Assembly (NCBI RefSeq): GCF_013608025.1
Contig: NZ_VDLV01000010.1
Span: 261,400 to 325,399 of the forward strand
DNA from: Pseudomonas brassicacearum subsp. neoaurantiaca
Lineage (GTDB): Bacteria; Pseudomonadota; Gammaproteobacteria; Pseudomonadales; Pseudomonadaceae
DNA length: 64,000 bases
Direction: 5' to 3'
Part shown: positions 53,104-63,539 of the stretch, in pieces
How positions within the stretch are numbered: the first letter of the stretch is position 1
Layout: every line of letters begins with the position of its first letter
Made by a program: the position numbers and the translations under genes
Notes under the pieces: generated by a model
Seen by the model: the letters and a program-made list of their open reading frames with translations, nothing else
What the model was told of the DNA's origin: nothing
The model's database searches: none

Positions 53104-54450
53104 ATGAGTGCAGTTCAAAGCGTCGGCCCGCAGGCATTGCCGGCACTGCAGGAACAAGTCGAGCAGATTCTCGCCGAGGCCAAGCGACAAGGCGCCAGCG
53201 CCTGTGAAGTGGCGGTATCGCTGGAGCAGGGACTGTCGACTTCGGTGCGCCAGCGCGAGGTGGAAACCGTCGAATTCAACCGTGACCAGGGTTTCGGCAT
53301 TACCTTGTATGTAGGCCAGCGCAAGGGCTCGGCCAGCACCTCGGCCAGCGGTCCTGACGCGATTCGTGAAACCGTCGCCGCGGCACTGGCGATAGCCAAG
53401 CACACTTCCGAAGACGAGGCCTCGGGTTTGGCCGATGCTGCGCTGATGTGCAAGGATCTGAAGGACTTCGATCTATTCCATGCTTGGGATATCACGCCCG
53501 AGCAAGCCATTGAGCAAGCGCTGCGCTGCGAAGCCGCGGCATTCGACGCCGATAGCCGGATCAAGAATGCCGACGGCACGACGCTTAACACCCACCAGGG
53601 CTGCCGAGTCTATGGCAACAGCCATGGGTTTATTGGCGGTTACGCATCGACCCGCCACAGCCTGAGTTGCGTGATGATCGCCGAGGCCGACGGCCAGATG
53701 CAGCGCGATTACTGGTATGACGTGAACCGCCAGGGTTCGTTGCTGGCGGACCCGGTCAGCATCGGCCAGAAAGCCGCGCAACGGGCAGCTAGTCGACTGG
53801 GCGCTCGACCGGTACCGACCTGCGAGGTGCCAGTGCTGTTTTCCGCGGAGTTAGCCGGAGGCCTGTTTGGCAGCTTCCTGTCGGCGGTGTCCGGCGGCAA
53901 TCTGTATCGCAAGTCGTCGTTCCTCGAAGGCGCGTTGGGCCAGAAACTTTTCCCTGAATGGATGACCATCGACGAGCGCCCACACCTGATGCAAGCCATG
54001 GGCAGTTCGGCGTTCGACGGTGATGGGCTGGCGACCTACGCCAAGCCGTTCGTGGAAAACGGCGAACTGGTTTCATACATCCTGGGTACGTATTCGGGCC
54101 GCAAACTCGGCATGCCGAGCACCGCCAATGCGGGCGGCGTGCACAACCTGTTCGTCACTCACGGTGAAGAAGACCAGGCGGCATTGTTGCGGCGCATGGG
54201 GCGTGGCCTGCTGGTCACCGAATTGATGGGCCATGGCCTGAACATGGTCACCGGGGATTATTCCCGTGGCGCGGCGGGTTTCTGGGTTGAGAATGGCGAA
54301 ATCCAATTCCCGGTCCAGGAAGTCACTATCGCGGGGAACATGCGTGACATGTTCAAGCAGATCGTGGCGGTGGGGAACGACTTGGAACTGCGCAGCAACA
54401 TCCGCACCGGCTCGGTGTTGATCGAGCGTATGACGGTCGCGGGTAGCTGA
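53104..54450 (+). CDS. pmbA: Metalloprotease PmbA (TldE)
   Basis: A 448-residue partner of TldD. It shares the two-domain fold but lacks the HExxxH zinc motif at the matching position, as expected for the non-catalytic subunit. Marker stretches are [43 protein letters not shown] and [26 protein letters not shown]. The ATG at 53104 follows GGAG by 7 bases; a GTG four codons upstream is ignored. A bidirectional terminator follows. Confidence 0.95.
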   Translation: MSAVQSVGPQALPALQEQVEQILAEAKRQGASACEVAVSLEQGLSTSVRQREVETVEFNRDQGFGITLYVGQRKGSASTSASGPDAIRETVAAALAIAKHTSEDEASGLADAALMCKDLKDFDLFHAWDITPEQAIEQALRCEAAAFDADSRIKNADGTTLNTHQGCRVYGNSHGFIGGYASTRHSLSCVMIAEADGQMQRDYWYDVNRQGSLLADPVSIGQKAAQRAASRLGARPVPTCEVPVLFSAELAGGLFGSFLSAVSGGNLYRKSSFLEGALGQKLFPEWMTIDERPHLMQAMGSSAFDGDGLATYAKPFVENGELVSYILGTYSGRKLGMPSTANAGGVHNLFVTHGEEDQAALLRRMGRGLLVTELMGHGLNMVTGDYSRGAAGFWVENGEIQFPVQEVTIAGNMRDMFKQIVAVGNDLELRSNIRTGSVLIERMTVAGS

Positions 54451-54462
54451 TATTCAGGACAC

Positions 54463-54503
54463 AAAAAAGGCGTGTCACCCATTTGGGTGACGCGCCTTTT
54501 TTG
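54463..54503. terminator. Bidirectional rho-independent terminator between pmbA and ptsO side
   Basis: A long stem, AAAAAAGGCG-GTCACCC at the left and GGGTGACGCGCCTTTTTT at the right, with A-tract and T-tract on both sides. It serves pmbA on the plus strand and could also stop leftward transcripts from the ptsO operon. Confidence 0.85.
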
Positions 54504-54533
54504 TGTCGATTAGAACCATGGCAAGACCGTTTC

Positions 54534-54627
54534 TGTGGCGAGGGAGCTTGCTCCCGCTGGGCCGCGAAGCGACCCCAACATCTTGCGGCCGCTGCGCAGC
54601 CGAGCGGGAGCAAGCTCCCTCGCCACA
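54534..54627. repeat. Inverted pair of 'GGGAGCTTGCTCCC' REP-like elements
   Basis: A facing pair in the convergent pmbA-ptsO gap, 24 bp past the ptsO stop. Confidence 0.85.
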
Positions 54628-54650
54628 GAATGACCTTGGGCCCAGAGGAG

Positions 54651-54926
54651 TTATTCCCCCTCGTCGAAATAATTGTTGATCAGCGCCACCAAGGCATCCA
54701 TCGCTTCCTGCGCCTGTTCGCCTTCGGTGCTCAGGTGGATCTTGGTGCCCTTGCCCGCGGCGAGCATCATCATTGCCATGATGCTTTTACCGTCGACGGT
54801 GCTCTCGGGCGTGCGCCCGACACGGATGGTGGTATCAGGAAACTGACCCGCCACACCCACGAATTTCGCCGATGCCCGGGCATGCAAACCCAGCTTGTTG
54901 ATGATTTCAATTTCCCGAGCAGGCAT
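54651..54926 (-). CDS. ptsO: Nitrogen PTS phosphocarrier protein NPr
   Basis: A 91-residue HPr-like phosphocarrier of the nitrogen phosphotransferase system. The active-site His is in NKLGLHARASAKFV (about residue 16), and the regulatory-serine-like segment is GKSIMAMMMLAAGKG. It passes phosphate from EI-Ntr to PtsN. It is the last gene of the rpoN-hpf-ptsN-rapZ-ptsO run, 15 bp after rapZ. Confidence 0.94.
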   Translation of the reverse strand: MPAREIEIINKLGLHARASAKFVGVAGQFPDTTIRVGRTPESTVDGKSIMAMMMLAAGKGTKIHLSTEGEQAQEAMDALVALINNYFDEGE

Positions 54927-54941
54927 CGCGGTGTGAATCCT

Positions 54942-55799
54942 TTAGCTGAGGTCGCGGTGGCGAACCTGGACGTTCTTCAGGGATTGTTGCAGGAGTTGAC
55001 CCAGGCGCTCGGTCAGGTAGACGGAACGGTGATGACCACCGGTACAGCCAATGGCGATCGTGACATAGGCTCGGTTGCTCGCTGCGAAGCGGGGCAGCCA
55101 TTTGAGCAGGTAACTGGAAATGTCCTGGAACATTTCCTCGACGTCCGGTTGGGCGGCGAGGTAGTCGATTACTGGCTGGTCCAGCCCGGACTGCTCGCGC
55201 AGCTCCGGTTTCCAATAAGGGTTGGGCAGGCAGCGAACATCAAACACCAGGTCGGCATCGACCGGCATGCCGCGCTTGAAACCGAACGACTCGACGAGAA
55301 ATGCCGTTCCCGGTTCAGGCTGGTTCAGCAGGCGCAACTTGATGGTGTCGCGCAACTGATAGAGATTGAGGTTCGTGGTGTTGACCTTGAGGTCGGCCAA
55401 ATCGGCAATGGGTCCGAGCAGTTGGCTCTCGTCATGGATCGCTTCAGCCAGGGAGCGGCTGGCGTTGCTCAGCGGGTGGCGTCGACGGGTTTCCGAAAAA
55501 CGCTTGAGCAGTGTCTCTTCATCGGCATCCAGGTACAGCACATCGCATTGGATATGCCGGTTGCGAACTTCTTCAAGCAGTTCCGGAAATCGCGACAGGT
55601 GGCTGGGCAGGTTGCGGGCGTCGATGGACACGGCGACCAGCGGTTGCGCAAGTTCGGTGTGGATCAGGGCGCGCTCGGCCAATTCCGGAAGCAGGCCTGC
55701 CGGCAGGTTGTCGATGCAATAGTAACCGCTGTCCTCAAGTACATTGAGGGCCGTGCTTTTACCTGAGCCGGAGCGGCCGCTGACGATGATCATGCGCAT
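54942..55799 (-). CDS. rapZ: RNase adapter protein RapZ
   Basis: A 285-residue nucleotide-binding adapter. In enterics it binds GlcN-6-P and directs decay of the GlmZ sRNA. It starts [16 protein letters not shown] (Walker A, residues 8-16). The C-terminal RNA-binding half has [24 protein letters not shown] and [19 protein letters not shown]. Only 2 bp separate it from ptsN. Its target RNA in pseudomonads is unclear. Confidence 0.94.
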   Translation of the reverse strand: MRMIIVSGRSGSGKSTALNVLEDSGYYCIDNLPAGLLPELAERALIHTELAQPLVAVSIDARNLPSHLSRFPELLEEVRNRHIQCDVLYLDADEETLLKRFSETRRRHPLSNASRSLAEAIHDESQLLGPIADLADLKVNTTNLNLYQLRDTIKLRLLNQPEPGTAFLVESFGFKRGMPVDADLVFDVRCLPNPYWKPELREQSGLDQPVIDYLAAQPDVEEMFQDISSYLLKWLPRFAASNRAYVTIAIGCTGGHHRSVYLTERLGQLLQQSLKNVQVRHRDLS

Positions 55800-55801
55800 G
55801 T

Positions 55802-56266
55802 TTAATGGCCGTTCTGCTCGTCCAGGACTACCTGATACAAGGCTTCGTTGCTCGGGGCGCTGCGCAGTTTTTCGCGTACTTCCTTGCGATCCAGCATGCT
55901 GGCGATCTGGCGAAGCAGCTCCAGGTGCGCATCGGTCGCGGCCTCCGGGACCAGCAAGACGAACAGCAGGTCGACCGGGGCGCCATCGATGGCGTCGAAA
56001 TCTATGGGGGCTTCAAGGTGCAGCAGCGCGCTGATGGGCGAGGCGCAGCCCTTGAGGCGGCAATGGGGGATGGCAATGCCGTTGCCAAAACCGGTGGAAC
56101 CGAGTTTTTCACGGGCAACCAGTGCCTCGAAGACATCCTGCATTTCCAGATCCGGTACCTCGCGGTGGATCAGGTTGGCGATTTGTTCGAGGGCTTTCTT
56201 TTTACTGCCGCCCGGCGCGTTCACTTGGGAACGGCCGGGGGTCAGGATGGTTTCTAGTCGGATCAT
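55802..56266 (-). CDS. ptsN: Nitrogen PTS EIIA component PtsN
   Basis: A 154-residue EIIA-Ntr regulator whose phosphorylation state affects potassium transport, carbon storage and sigma-54 output. The phospho-acceptor His is in [13 protein letters not shown] (about residue 69). The PTS-EIIA type 2 fold continues with [15 protein letters not shown] and [17 protein letters not shown]. The gene lies 12 bp after hpf and 2 bp before rapZ. Confidence 0.94.
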   Translation of the reverse strand: MIRLETILTPGRSQVNAPGGSKKKALEQIANLIHREVPDLEMQDVFEALVAREKLGSTGFGNGIAIPHCRLKGCASPISALLHLEAPIDFDAIDGAPVDLLFVLLVPEAATDAHLELLRQIASMLDRKEVREKLRSAPSNEALYQVVLDEQNGH

Positions 56267-56278
56267 GGATTGGGGGGG

Positions 56279-56587
56279 TTAACGACCGGTTGCGCCCTGG
56301 AGGAGGCTCTGGGTCTTTTCCTTATGCTTTTTGAGTTGGCGATCCAGCTTGTCGGTCAGCAGGTCAATCGCGGCATACATGTCTGAATGCTCTGCGTTGG
56401 CAACCACTTCTCCGCCGGGGATATGCAGCGTGGCTTCGATTTTCTGCAACAGCTTCTCGACGTTCATCGTGACTTGCACATTGGTGATCTTGTCGAAATG
56501 CCTTTCCAATCGGTCGAGTTTTTCGCCGATGTAGGTGCGCAGGGGTTCGGTCACTTCCAGTTGGTGTCCACTGATGTTGACTTGCAT
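56279..56587 (-). CDS. hpf: Ribosome hibernation-promoting factor, short form
   Basis: A 102-residue HPF that binds the 30S tRNA and mRNA channel and promotes 100S ribosome formation. It begins MQVNISGHQLEVTEPLRTYIGEKLDRLERHF, and has the IEATLHIPGGEVVANAEHSDMYAAID core. It lacks the C-terminal dimerisation domain of the long form. The ATG at 56587 follows GGAG; upstream in-frame codons lie in the rpoN-hpf gap. It follows rpoN by 76 bp. Confidence 0.94.
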   Translation of the reverse strand: MQVNISGHQLEVTEPLRTYIGEKLDRLERHFDKITNVQVTMNVEKLLQKIEATLHIPGGEVVANAEHSDMYAAIDLLTDKLDRQLKKHKEKTQSLLQGATGR

Positions 56588-56663
56588 ACAGCTTCTCCTT
56601 CGTTGCCAGTGCATAAAGCGGCAGGCTGGGTTGCCTGCCACTGGAACGCTGTGGCGTGGCCTG

Positions 56664-58157
56664 TTACATCAACCGCTTGCGTTCGCTCGAAGGTGCGATC
56701 CCGAGGGATTCGCGGTATTTGGCGACGGTACGGCGGGCCACCTGAATGCCTTGTGCCTCCAGTAAACCAGCGATCTTGCTGTCACTCAACGGCTTTTTCT
56801 GATTTTCCGCGGCGACCAGTTTCTTGATGATCGCGCGGATGGCCGTGGACGAGCATTCGCCGCCTTCGGAGGTGCTGACATGGCTGGAGAAAAAATATTT
56901 CAATTCATAGATTCCCCGCGGGGTATGCATGAATTTCTGGGTGGTCACCCGGGAAATCGTCGATTCGTGCATGCCCACTGCCTCTGCAATGTCATGCAGG
57001 ACCAACGGCTTCATTGCTTCATCGCCATATTCCAGGAAGCCGCGCTGATGCTCGACGATCTGGGTGGCCACTTTCATCAGGGTTTCGTTGCGGCTCTGCA
57101 GGCTCTTGATGAACCAGCGTGCTTCCTGCAACTGGTTGCGCATGAAGGTGTTGTCGGCGCTGGTGTCGGCGCGTTTCACGAATCCTGCGTACTGGGCGTT
57201 GACCCGCAGTTTGGGCACCGATTCCTGGTTGAGCTCTACCAGCCAGCGATCGTTGTGCTTGCGCACGATCACATCCGGGACCACGTATTCGGGTTCCGTG
57301 GATTCAATCTGCGAGCCGGGCCGCGGATTGAGGCTTTGTACCAGTTCGATGACCTGGCGCAGCTCGTCTTCCTTGAGCTTCATGCGCCGCATCAGTTGGC
57401 TGTAGTCGCGACCGCCCAGCAAGTCGATGTAGTCAGTGACCAGTCGCTTGGCTTCGGCCAGCCACGGTGTCTTGGCGGGCAATTGGCGCAATTGCAGCAA
57501 GAGGCATTCACCCAGGCTGCGGGCGCCGATGCCTGCGGGTTCAAACTGCTGGATGCGATGCAGGACTGCCTCGACCTCATCCAGCTCGATGTCGAGCTCG
57601 GGGTCGAACGCTTCGAGAATTTCTTCGAGTGTCTCGTCCAGGTAGCCCTGATTGTTGATGCAATCGATCAGGGTCACGGCGATCAGGCGATCGGTGTCGG
57701 ACATCGGTGCCAGGTTCAGTTGCCACAGCAAGTGGCTTTGCAGGCTTTCGCCGACCGAGGTGCGGGTGGTGAAGTCCCACTCATCGTCATCGCCGCTTGG
57801 CAGGCTGCTGGCGCTGGTCTGGTAGACGTCTTCCCACGCCGTATCCACGGGCAGGTCGTTGGGAATGCGTTCGTTCCACTCGCCGTCCTCGATGTTATCC
57901 ACCGTCGGGGCAGCTTCCTGATAGGACGGTTCCGGGATTTCGGCAGGGGGTTTCTGTTCGACGTTGTCGGCCAGCGGATCGGAGTTATCGAAGTCGTCGC
58001 CTTCTTCCTGGCGTTCGAGCATCGGATTGGACTCCAGGGCCTCCTGGATTTCCTGTTGCAGGTCCAGGGTCGACAATTGGAGCAGGCGGATGGCCTGTTG
58101 CAGCTGCGGCGTCATCGTCAGCTGCTGGCCCATTCTCAAGACTAGCGATGGTTTCAT
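56664..58157 (-). CDS. rpoN: RNA polymerase sigma-54 factor RpoN
   Basis: A 497-residue sigma factor that needs bacterial enhancer-binding proteins to open promoters. Region I is glutamine-rich ([17 protein letters not shown]), the acidic region II follows (residues ~50-130), and the core-binding and DNA-binding parts end with a helix-turn-helix and the RpoN box [10 protein letters not shown]. Length is standard. It follows lptB in the same direction with a 164 bp gap. Confidence 0.97.
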   Translation of the reverse strand: MKPSLVLRMGQQLTMTPQLQQAIRLLQLSTLDLQQEIQEALESNPMLERQEEGDDFDNSDPLADNVEQKPPAEIPEPSYQEAAPTVDNIEDGEWNERIPNDLPVDTAWEDVYQTSASSLPSGDDDEWDFTTRTSVGESLQSHLLWQLNLAPMSDTDRLIAVTLIDCINNQGYLDETLEEILEAFDPELDIELDEVEAVLHRIQQFEPAGIGARSLGECLLLQLRQLPAKTPWLAEAKRLVTDYIDLLGGRDYSQLMRRMKLKEDELRQVIELVQSLNPRPGSQIESTEPEYVVPDVIVRKHNDRWLVELNQESVPKLRVNAQYAGFVKRADTSADNTFMRNQLQEARWFIKSLQSRNETLMKVATQIVEHQRGFLEYGDEAMKPLVLHDIAEAVGMHESTISRVTTQKFMHTPRGIYELKYFFSSHVSTSEGGECSSTAIRAIIKKLVAAENQKKPLSDSKIAGLLEAQGIQVARRTVAKYRESLGIAPSSERKRLM

Positions 58158-58321
58158 GGCAGGGGCTTAACACCTTATTCGCCGGCGCACATGCGCCATC
58201 CACTACAAGGGCGCCGGAGCGCCAAACTTAAGCAAATTATATGCCTGAAACTGAGGTGTTTGCCTAGAGCGCCGCCACAATAAAATTGGCGACGCCCGGG
58301 CGATGCACCAGGCATCTGTGC
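58158..58321. other. lptB-rpoN gap
   Basis: 164 bp without a gene. It may hold an rpoN promoter, but no clear -35/-10 or sigma-54 motif was recognised. Nothing else is seen. Confidence 0.4.
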
Positions 58322-59047
58322 TTACAGGCGAAACTCATGGCCCAGATACACTTCCTTGACCAGTTCGTTGGCCAGGATGGTCGCGGAGTCGCCTTCGGCA
58401 ATCAACTGCCCGTCGTTGACAATGTAGGCGGTCTCGCAGATATCCAGCGTCTCGCGCACGTTGTGGTCGGTGATCAACACACCGATCCCCTTGGCCTTGA
58501 GGTGGTGGATGATCTGCTTGATGTCGCCGACCGAAATCGGGTCCACGCCGGCGAACGGTTCGTCGAGGAGGATGAATTTCGGCGCGGTGGCCAGGGCGCG
58601 GGCGATTTCAACGCGGCGACGTTCGCCGCCGGACAGGCTCATGCCCAGGTTGTCGCGAATATGGCTGATGTGGAATTCCTGCAGCAGGCTTTCCAGCTCC
58701 TGTCGCCGGCCGGCCTTGTCGAGCTCCTTGCGGGTCTCGAGGATCGCCATGATGTTGTCGGCAACCGACAGTTTGCGGAAGATCGACGCTTCTTGCGGCA
58801 AATAGCCGATACCGGCCTTCGCCCGGCCATGCATCGGCTGGTGGCTGACGTCGAGGTCGTCGATCAGGACTCGACCCTGATCGGCCTGGACCAGGCCGAC
58901 GATCATATAGAAGCAAGTCGTCTTGCCCGCGCCGTTGGGGCCGAGCAGGCCAACGATCTGGCCGCTGTCGATGGACAGGCTGACATCGCGCACAACCTGG
59001 CGGCTCTTGTAGCTCTTGGCCAGGTGTTGGGCTTTCAGAGTTGCCAT
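58322..59047 (-). CDS. lptB: LPS export ABC transporter ATP-binding protein LptB
   Basis: A 241-residue ATPase that powers extraction of LPS from the inner membrane with LptF/LptG (not in the window). Walker [10 protein letters not shown] is near residues 37-45, signature LSGGERRRV near 139 and Walker [14 protein letters not shown] near 158. The ATG shares one base with the lptA stop (TAATG), so they are coupled. Confidence 0.96.
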   Translation of the reverse strand: MATLKAQHLAKSYKSRQVVRDVSLSIDSGQIVGLLGPNGAGKTTCFYMIVGLVQADQGRVLIDDLDVSHQPMHGRAKAGIGYLPQEASIFRKLSVADNIMAILETRKELDKAGRRQELESLLQEFHISHIRDNLGMSLSGGERRRVEIARALATAPKFILLDEPFAGVDPISVGDIKQIIHHLKAKGIGVLITDHNVRETLDICETAYIVNDGQLIAEGDSATILANELVKEVYLGHEFRL

Positions 59048-59595
59048 TACTGGGCCTTTTGCTCGTCGGTTTTCTTTTTCGGCTGGATCACCATGTCGAT
59101 ACGCGGACGCGCCTCGGTGACCTTGCTGCCAGTGGCACGACCCGCGCTGGCCAGTTTCTTGACCGTGTCATAGACGATTTTCTCGCCTTGGGTCACGTTG
59201 TTGTCCTTGTCGACAACCTTGGCGCGGTCGATCAGGACAACGCGGTCCTGGGCGGCGTGATACTGGATGGTGACTCCGTAACCCTGGACAGGCTTGGTGT
59301 CGCCCGCGGTCTGCAGTTGTTCGAAGTAGGCCAGGTTGCCCACCGAAGTCACCACGTCGATGTCGCCGGACTGGGTCCGGGTGATGGTCACGGTGTTGCC
59401 GGTCACTTTCATCGAACCCTGGGTGATGATCACGTCACCTTTGTAGGTGGCGACACCGTTCTTGTCGTCCAGTTGCGCGTCGTCGGCCTGGATACGGATA
59501 GGCTGGTCGCGGTCGTTGGGAAGAGCCCAGGCGCTCGCGCTTCCCAGTGCTGCGCCCAGACTGAGCAAAATAGGGAGGGTTTTAGCGAGCTTCAT
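59047..59595 (-). CDS. lptA: LPS transport periplasmic protein LptA
   Basis: A 182-residue periplasmic bridge protein of beta-jellyroll repeats that carries LPS across the periplasm. The signal peptide is about 25 residues (ends AWA). The OstA-type domain shows [29 protein letters not shown] and [20 protein letters not shown] lysine/glutamine-rich tail follows. Its start overlaps the end of lptC by 14 bases. Confidence 0.93.
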   Translation of the reverse strand: MKLAKTLPILLSLGAALGSASAWALPNDRDQPIRIQADDAQLDDKNGVATYKGDVIITQGSMKVTGNTVTITRTQSGDIDVVTSVGNLAYFEQLQTAGDTKPVQGYGVTIQYHAAQDRVVLIDRAKVVDKDNNVTQGEKIVYDTVKKLASAGRATGSKVTEARPRIDMVIQPKKKTDEQKAQ

Positions 59596-60154
59596 ACTGT
59601 CCTCTTACTTTCGATAGCAGGTGTATCCTGCTTTCCTTCAAATACGCCTTCATTCCTACGCCGGTCGACACGCCGCCGGCGCCGTCGATTCTAACGGGTT
59701 GCTCGGTCTGCGCATATTCTCGTTGCGGAAAGACCGTCATGCGACTGCTGGTGATGATGGTCGTACGGTTTTTCTCATCGGTCCGGGCGATGCGTACCGA
59801 GTCGATCAGTTCGACTTCGGTGCCGCCGGGATTGACCTCGGCGCGCTCGCTCTGCACATGCCACGGAAATTCAGTGCCGCGGAACATGTTCAGGTCCGGC
59901 TTGGTGACCAGCGTTATATCACTGGCCTTTACATGGTCGACTTTGTCAGACGTCATTTCGTACTGCACCTTGCCATCTGGCAGGTATTGCAGGGTATGCG
60001 TATTGGTCGCATACCAGTCGATGTCGTTTTCCTCGACCTTGGTCGCGGATGGGTCAAGGAAGCGTTCCGGGCTGATGTTCCAGTAGCCCACCGCTGCGAA
60101 AATCGCGGCGATGCAGCCGAACACCAGAATGGTGCGAATTTTCTTGCCTAACAT
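59582..60154 (-). CDS. lptC: LPS export protein LptC
   Basis: A 190-residue bitopic membrane protein that accepts LPS from LptBFG and passes it to LptA. It has an N-terminal helix (residues ~7-25, IRTILVFGCIAAIFAAVGYW) and a jellyroll domain with DWYATNTHTLQYLPDGKVQYEMTSD. Length is typical. It follows kdsC after 7 bp and overlaps lptA. Confidence 0.93.
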   Translation of the reverse strand: MLGKKIRTILVFGCIAAIFAAVGYWNISPERFLDPSATKVEENDIDWYATNTHTLQYLPDGKVQYEMTSDKVDHVKASDITLVTKPDLNMFRGTEFPWHVQSERAEVNPGGTEVELIDSVRIARTDEKNRTTIITSSRMTVFPQREYAQTEQPVRIDGAGGVSTGVGMKAYLKESRIHLLSKVRGQYEAR

Positions 60155-60161
60155 AAATGGC

Positions 60162-60686
60162 TCACAAGTACGCGGCGTTGGCCGCTTCGAGGTGGCCCTG
60201 GGCGTTCAGGATCAACTCACAAAATTCACGGGCTGCGCCTTCGCCGCCCTTCGCGTTGGTGACGCCGTGGGCGTGCTCGCGTACGAAGGCGGCTGCGTTG
60301 GCCACTGCCATGCCCAGGCCGACCCGGCGGATCACCGGCAAGTCCGGCAAGTCGTCGCCGAGGTAGGCAACCTGTTCATAGCTTAGATTGAGTTGGCCCA
60401 GCAGTTCGTCCAGCACCACCAATTTGTCTTCCCTGCCCTGGTATAGGTGCGGGATGCCAAGGTTCTTCGCTCGCCGCTCCACCACCGGGGTCTTGCGACC
60501 ACTGATGATGGCGGTCTGGACGCCTGCGGCCATGAGCATCTTGATGCCTTGGCCGTCGAGGGTGTTGAAGGTCTTGAACTCGCTGCCGTCTTCGAGAAAA
60601 TACAGGCGGCCATCGGTGAGTACACCGTCGACGTCGAAAACGGCGAGCTTGATGTTCTTGCCCCGTTGCAGCAGGTCGGTCGTCAT
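60162..60686 (-). CDS. kdsC: 3-deoxy-D-manno-octulosonate-8-phosphate phosphatase KdsC
   Basis: A 174-residue HAD-family phosphatase producing Kdo for LPS core. Motif I is KLAVFDVDGVLTDGRL, with the nucleophile Asp; the ISGRK segment and LGDDLPDLPVI (motif IV) follow. The ATG at 60686 overlaps the kdsD stop as TGATG; a GTG one codon earlier is not needed. Confidence 0.95.
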   Translation of the reverse strand: MTTDLLQRGKNIKLAVFDVDGVLTDGRLYFLEDGSEFKTFNTLDGQGIKMLMAAGVQTAIISGRKTPVVERRAKNLGIPHLYQGREDKLVVLDELLGQLNLSYEQVAYLGDDLPDLPVIRRVGLGMAVANAAAFVREHAHGVTNAKGGEGAAREFCELILNAQGHLEAANAAYL

Positions 60687-61660
60687 CACATTACTCCAGC
60701 ACGCAGCAGGTCGGACAGGTTGAAGGCGCCGATCGGGCGATCCTCGTCATCTACCACTACCAATGCGTTGATCCTATGGTCTTCCATGATTTTCAAGGCC
60801 TCGGCGGCCAGCATGTCGGCGCGGGCGGTCTTGCCGTGAAGGGTCATGACTTCGTCGATGGTCGCGTTGCGTATATCGATGGCGCGATCGAGGGTGCGGC
60901 GCAGGTCACCGTCAGTGAAGATCCCGGCCAGCTTGCCGTCGGGTTCCAGGATCGCGGTCATGCCGAGGCCCTTGCGGGTCATCTCCATGAGCGCATCCTT
61001 GAGCAGCGTGCCACGTTGAACCTGTGGCAGCTCTTCGCCGGCGTGCATGACGTTCTCGACTTTCAGCAGCAGGCGACGGCCCAAGGCGCCACCGGGATGG
61101 GAAAAAGCGAAATCTTCGGCGGTGAATCCACGGGCCTCCAGCAAGGCCACTGCCAGGGCATCGCCCATGACCAGGGCCGCAGTGGTGGACGAGGTCGGGG
61201 CGAGGTTCAGCGGGCAGGCTTCGTGCTCGACATGAACATTGAGGTTCACCTCGGCTGCCTTCGCCAGCGGTGAGTCGGGATTGCCGGTGATGCTGATCAT
61301 CTGGATGCCCAGCCGCTTGATCAATGGCAGCAGGGTGAGGATTTCATTGGTCGAGCCCGAGTTGGACAGTGCCAGGATGACGTCGTCCCGGGTGATCATG
61401 CCCATGTCGCCGTGGCTGGCTTCGGCGGGGTGAACAAAAAAAGCCGTGGTGCCGGTGCTTGCCAGCGTGGCGGCAATCTTGTTGCCGATGTGGCCGGACT
61501 TGCCCATCCCGACCACGACCACGCGGCCCTTGCTGGCCAGAATCATCTCGCAGGCGCGTACGAAATCAGCGTCGATACGGGGCAACAAGCCTTGTACGGC
61601 TTCAAGCTCGAGGCGGATGGTACGTTGTGCCGATTGAATCAGGTCGCTGGATTGGCTCAT
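60686..61660 (-). CDS. kdsD: Arabinose-5-phosphate isomerase KdsD
   Basis: A 324-residue isomerase converting ribulose-5-P to arabinose-5-P, the first step of Kdo synthesis. The SIS domain (about residues 35-170) shows VVVVGMGKSGHIGNKIAATLASTG and the nucleotide-sugar loop HPAEASHGDMGMI. Two CBS domains follow (residues ~205-320). First gene of the long minus-strand kds-lpt-rpoN run, divergent from mlaF. Confidence 0.95.
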   Translation of the reverse strand: MSQSSDLIQSAQRTIRLELEAVQGLLPRIDADFVRACEMILASKGRVVVVGMGKSGHIGNKIAATLASTGTTAFFVHPAEASHGDMGMITRDDVILALSNSGSTNEILTLLPLIKRLGIQMISITGNPDSPLAKAAEVNLNVHVEHEACPLNLAPTSSTTAALVMGDALAVALLEARGFTAEDFAFSHPGGALGRRLLLKVENVMHAGEELPQVQRGTLLKDALMEMTRKGLGMTAILEPDGKLAGIFTDGDLRRTLDRAIDIRNATIDEVMTLHGKTARADMLAAEALKIMEDHRINALVVVDDEDRPIGAFNLSDLLRAGVM

Positions 61661-61815
61661 GTCAGATCGTATAGCCCGATGAAAAGGCGGCGATTATAGC
61701 GGCAATGAACGATTCCCTCACGTTAGTTCGTCACGCTTTGTTCGAACAGTTGCAAGGCTGGACATAAAATGTGGTCCTTTACCTTAAACCAGGCTTAACA
61801 GGCCGGGGGTTGGCC

Positions 61816-61843
61816 TTGGGCGCCTGATGGTTGCAGTGATATA
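61816..61843 (+). promoter_or_regulatory. Candidate promoter of the mla operon
   Basis: TTGGGC (61816-61821), a 16 bp spacer and GATATA (61838-61843), about 90 bp before the mlaF start in the divergent 272 bp kdsD-mlaF gap. Inferred by eye only. Confidence 0.3.
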
Positions 61844-61932
61844 GTTCGCCGCCGGTTCGTGTGCCCGGCGGTACCGGCGTCTGTCGATTGGCCGGGGCAC
61901 TCGAATATGAGGCTGCATCGCAAGGAGTTTAG

Positions 61933-62742
61933 ATGAGTGCCGACAACGCCTACGCGGTCGAGCTGAAGGGACTGTCCTTCAAGCGAGGGACGCGCAGCAT
62001 TTTCAATGACATCGATATTCGCATCCCGCGCGGCAAGGTGACCGGCATCATGGGGCCTTCCGGGTGCGGAAAGACAACGCTGCTGCGACTGATGGGCGCG
62101 CAATTGCGTCCCAGTGCCGGCGAAGTCTGGGTCAATGGCCAGAACCTTCCGAAATTGTCGCGCAGCGATCTGTTCGATGCGCGCAAGGACATGGGGGTGC
62201 TGTTCCAGAGCGGCGCCCTGTTTACCGACCTCGATGTGTTCGAGAACGTGGCGTTTCCCCTGCGGGTCCATACCGAGCTGCCGGAAGAGATGATCCGCGA
62301 CATCGTTCTGCTCAAATTGCAGGCAGTCGGGCTGCGCGGCGCCCTGGAACTGATGCCGGACGAGCTGTCAGGCGGCATGAAGCGTCGGGTTGCCTTGGCG
62401 CGGGCGATTGCCCTCGACCCGAAAATCCTCATGTACGACGAGCCCTTCGTTGGGCAGGACCCCATTGCCATGGGCGTGCTCGTGCGCCTGATTCGCCTGC
62501 TGAACGATGCGCTGGGCATCACCAGCATTGTGGTTTCCCATGATTTGGCCGAAACCGCCAGTATCGCCGACTACATCTATGTCGTCGGCGATGGCCAGGT
62601 GCTGGGGCAGGGTACGCCGCAGGAATTGAAGGATTCGGACAACCCGCGCATTCGCCAATTCATGAAAGGGGACCCGGACGGTCCGGTGGCGTTCCATTTT
62701 CCGGCCACGGATTACCGTACCGACTTGCTGGGGAAGCGCTGA
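61933..62742 (+). CDS. mlaF: Phospholipid trafficking ABC transporter ATPase MlaF
   Basis: A 269-residue ATPase of the MlaFEDB complex that moves phospholipids between membranes to keep outer-membrane asymmetry. Walker A is GPSGCGKTT near residues 39-47, the signature LSGGMKRRV near 142 and Walker B ILMYDEPFVGQDP near 163; the last is typical of MlaF. The ATG at 61933 follows AAGGAG. Its stop overlaps the mlaE start (TGATG). Confidence 0.96.
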   Translation: MSADNAYAVELKGLSFKRGTRSIFNDIDIRIPRGKVTGIMGPSGCGKTTLLRLMGAQLRPSAGEVWVNGQNLPKLSRSDLFDARKDMGVLFQSGALFTDLDVFENVAFPLRVHTELPEEMIRDIVLLKLQAVGLRGALELMPDELSGGMKRRVALARAIALDPKILMYDEPFVGQDPIAMGVLVRLIRLLNDALGITSIVVSHDLAETASIADYIYVVGDGQVLGQGTPQELKDSDNPRIRQFMKGDPDGPVAFHFPATDYRTDLLGKR

Positions 62743-63539
62743 TGCGCAAGAAATCGTTAATCGAAAGAGTTCGCTTGTTCGGTCGCTCCGGCATCGACGT
62801 GGTGGCAGTGCTGGGGCGTTCCTCGCTGTTCCTGATGCACGCCTTGCTCGGCCGCAATTCCACCGGTGGAGGTTTCGGCCTGCTGATCAAGCAGTTGCAT
62901 TCGGTCGGGGTGATGTCCCTTGTCATCATCGTCGTCTCGGGGATTTTCATCGGCATGGTATTGGCGCTTCAAGGCTTCAGTATCCTGTCCAGCTATGGAT
63001 CGGAGCAGGCGGTCGGGCAGATGGTTGCGCTGACACTGTTGCGCGAGCTTGGCCCGGTGGTGACCGCACTGCTGTTCGCCGGGCGTGCCGGATCGGCGCT
63101 GACCGCCGAAATCGGCAACATGAAATCCACCGAGCAGTTGTCCAGCCTGGAAATGATCGGTGTCGATCCACTCAAATACATCGTTGCCCCGCGGCTGTGG
63201 GCCGGCTTCATTTCCCTGCCAGTGCTGGCGATGATCTTCAGCGTCGTGGGGATCTGGGGAGGCTCGTGGGTCGCCGTCGATTGGCTGGGGGTCTATGAAG
63301 GCTCCTACTGGTCCAACATGCAGAACAGCGTCAACTTCCTCGACGATGTCCTCAACGGTGTGATCAAGAGTGCCGTCTTCGCTTTCGTGGTCACCTGGAT
63401 TGCCGTGTTTCAAGGTTATGACTGTGAGCCCACGTCAGAGGGGATCAGTCGTGCCACAACCAAGACCGTGGTCTACGCCTCGTTGGCTGTACTGGGCCTT
63501 GACTTTATTCTGACCGCCTTGATGTTTGGAGATTTCTGA
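62742..63539 (+). CDS. mlaE: Phospholipid trafficking permease MlaE
   Basis: A 265-residue inner-membrane permease of the MlaE/YrbE family. It has about five to six helices, the family core TLLRELGPVVTALLFAGRAGSALTAEIG and a conserved MKSTEQLSSLEMIGVDPLKYIVAPR cytoplasmic helix. It shares a one-base TGATG overlap with mlaF and with mlaD. Confidence 0.96.
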   Translation: MRKKSLIERVRLFGRSGIDVVAVLGRSSLFLMHALLGRNSTGGGFGLLIKQLHSVGVMSLVIIVVSGIFIGMVLALQGFSILSSYGSEQAVGQMVALTLLRELGPVVTALLFAGRAGSALTAEIGNMKSTEQLSSLEMIGVDPLKYIVAPRLWAGFISLPVLAMIFSVVGIWGGSWVAVDWLGVYEGSYWSNMQNSVNFLDDVLNGVIKSAVFAFVVTWIAVFQGYDCEPTSEGISRATTKTVVYASLAVLGLDFILTALMFGDF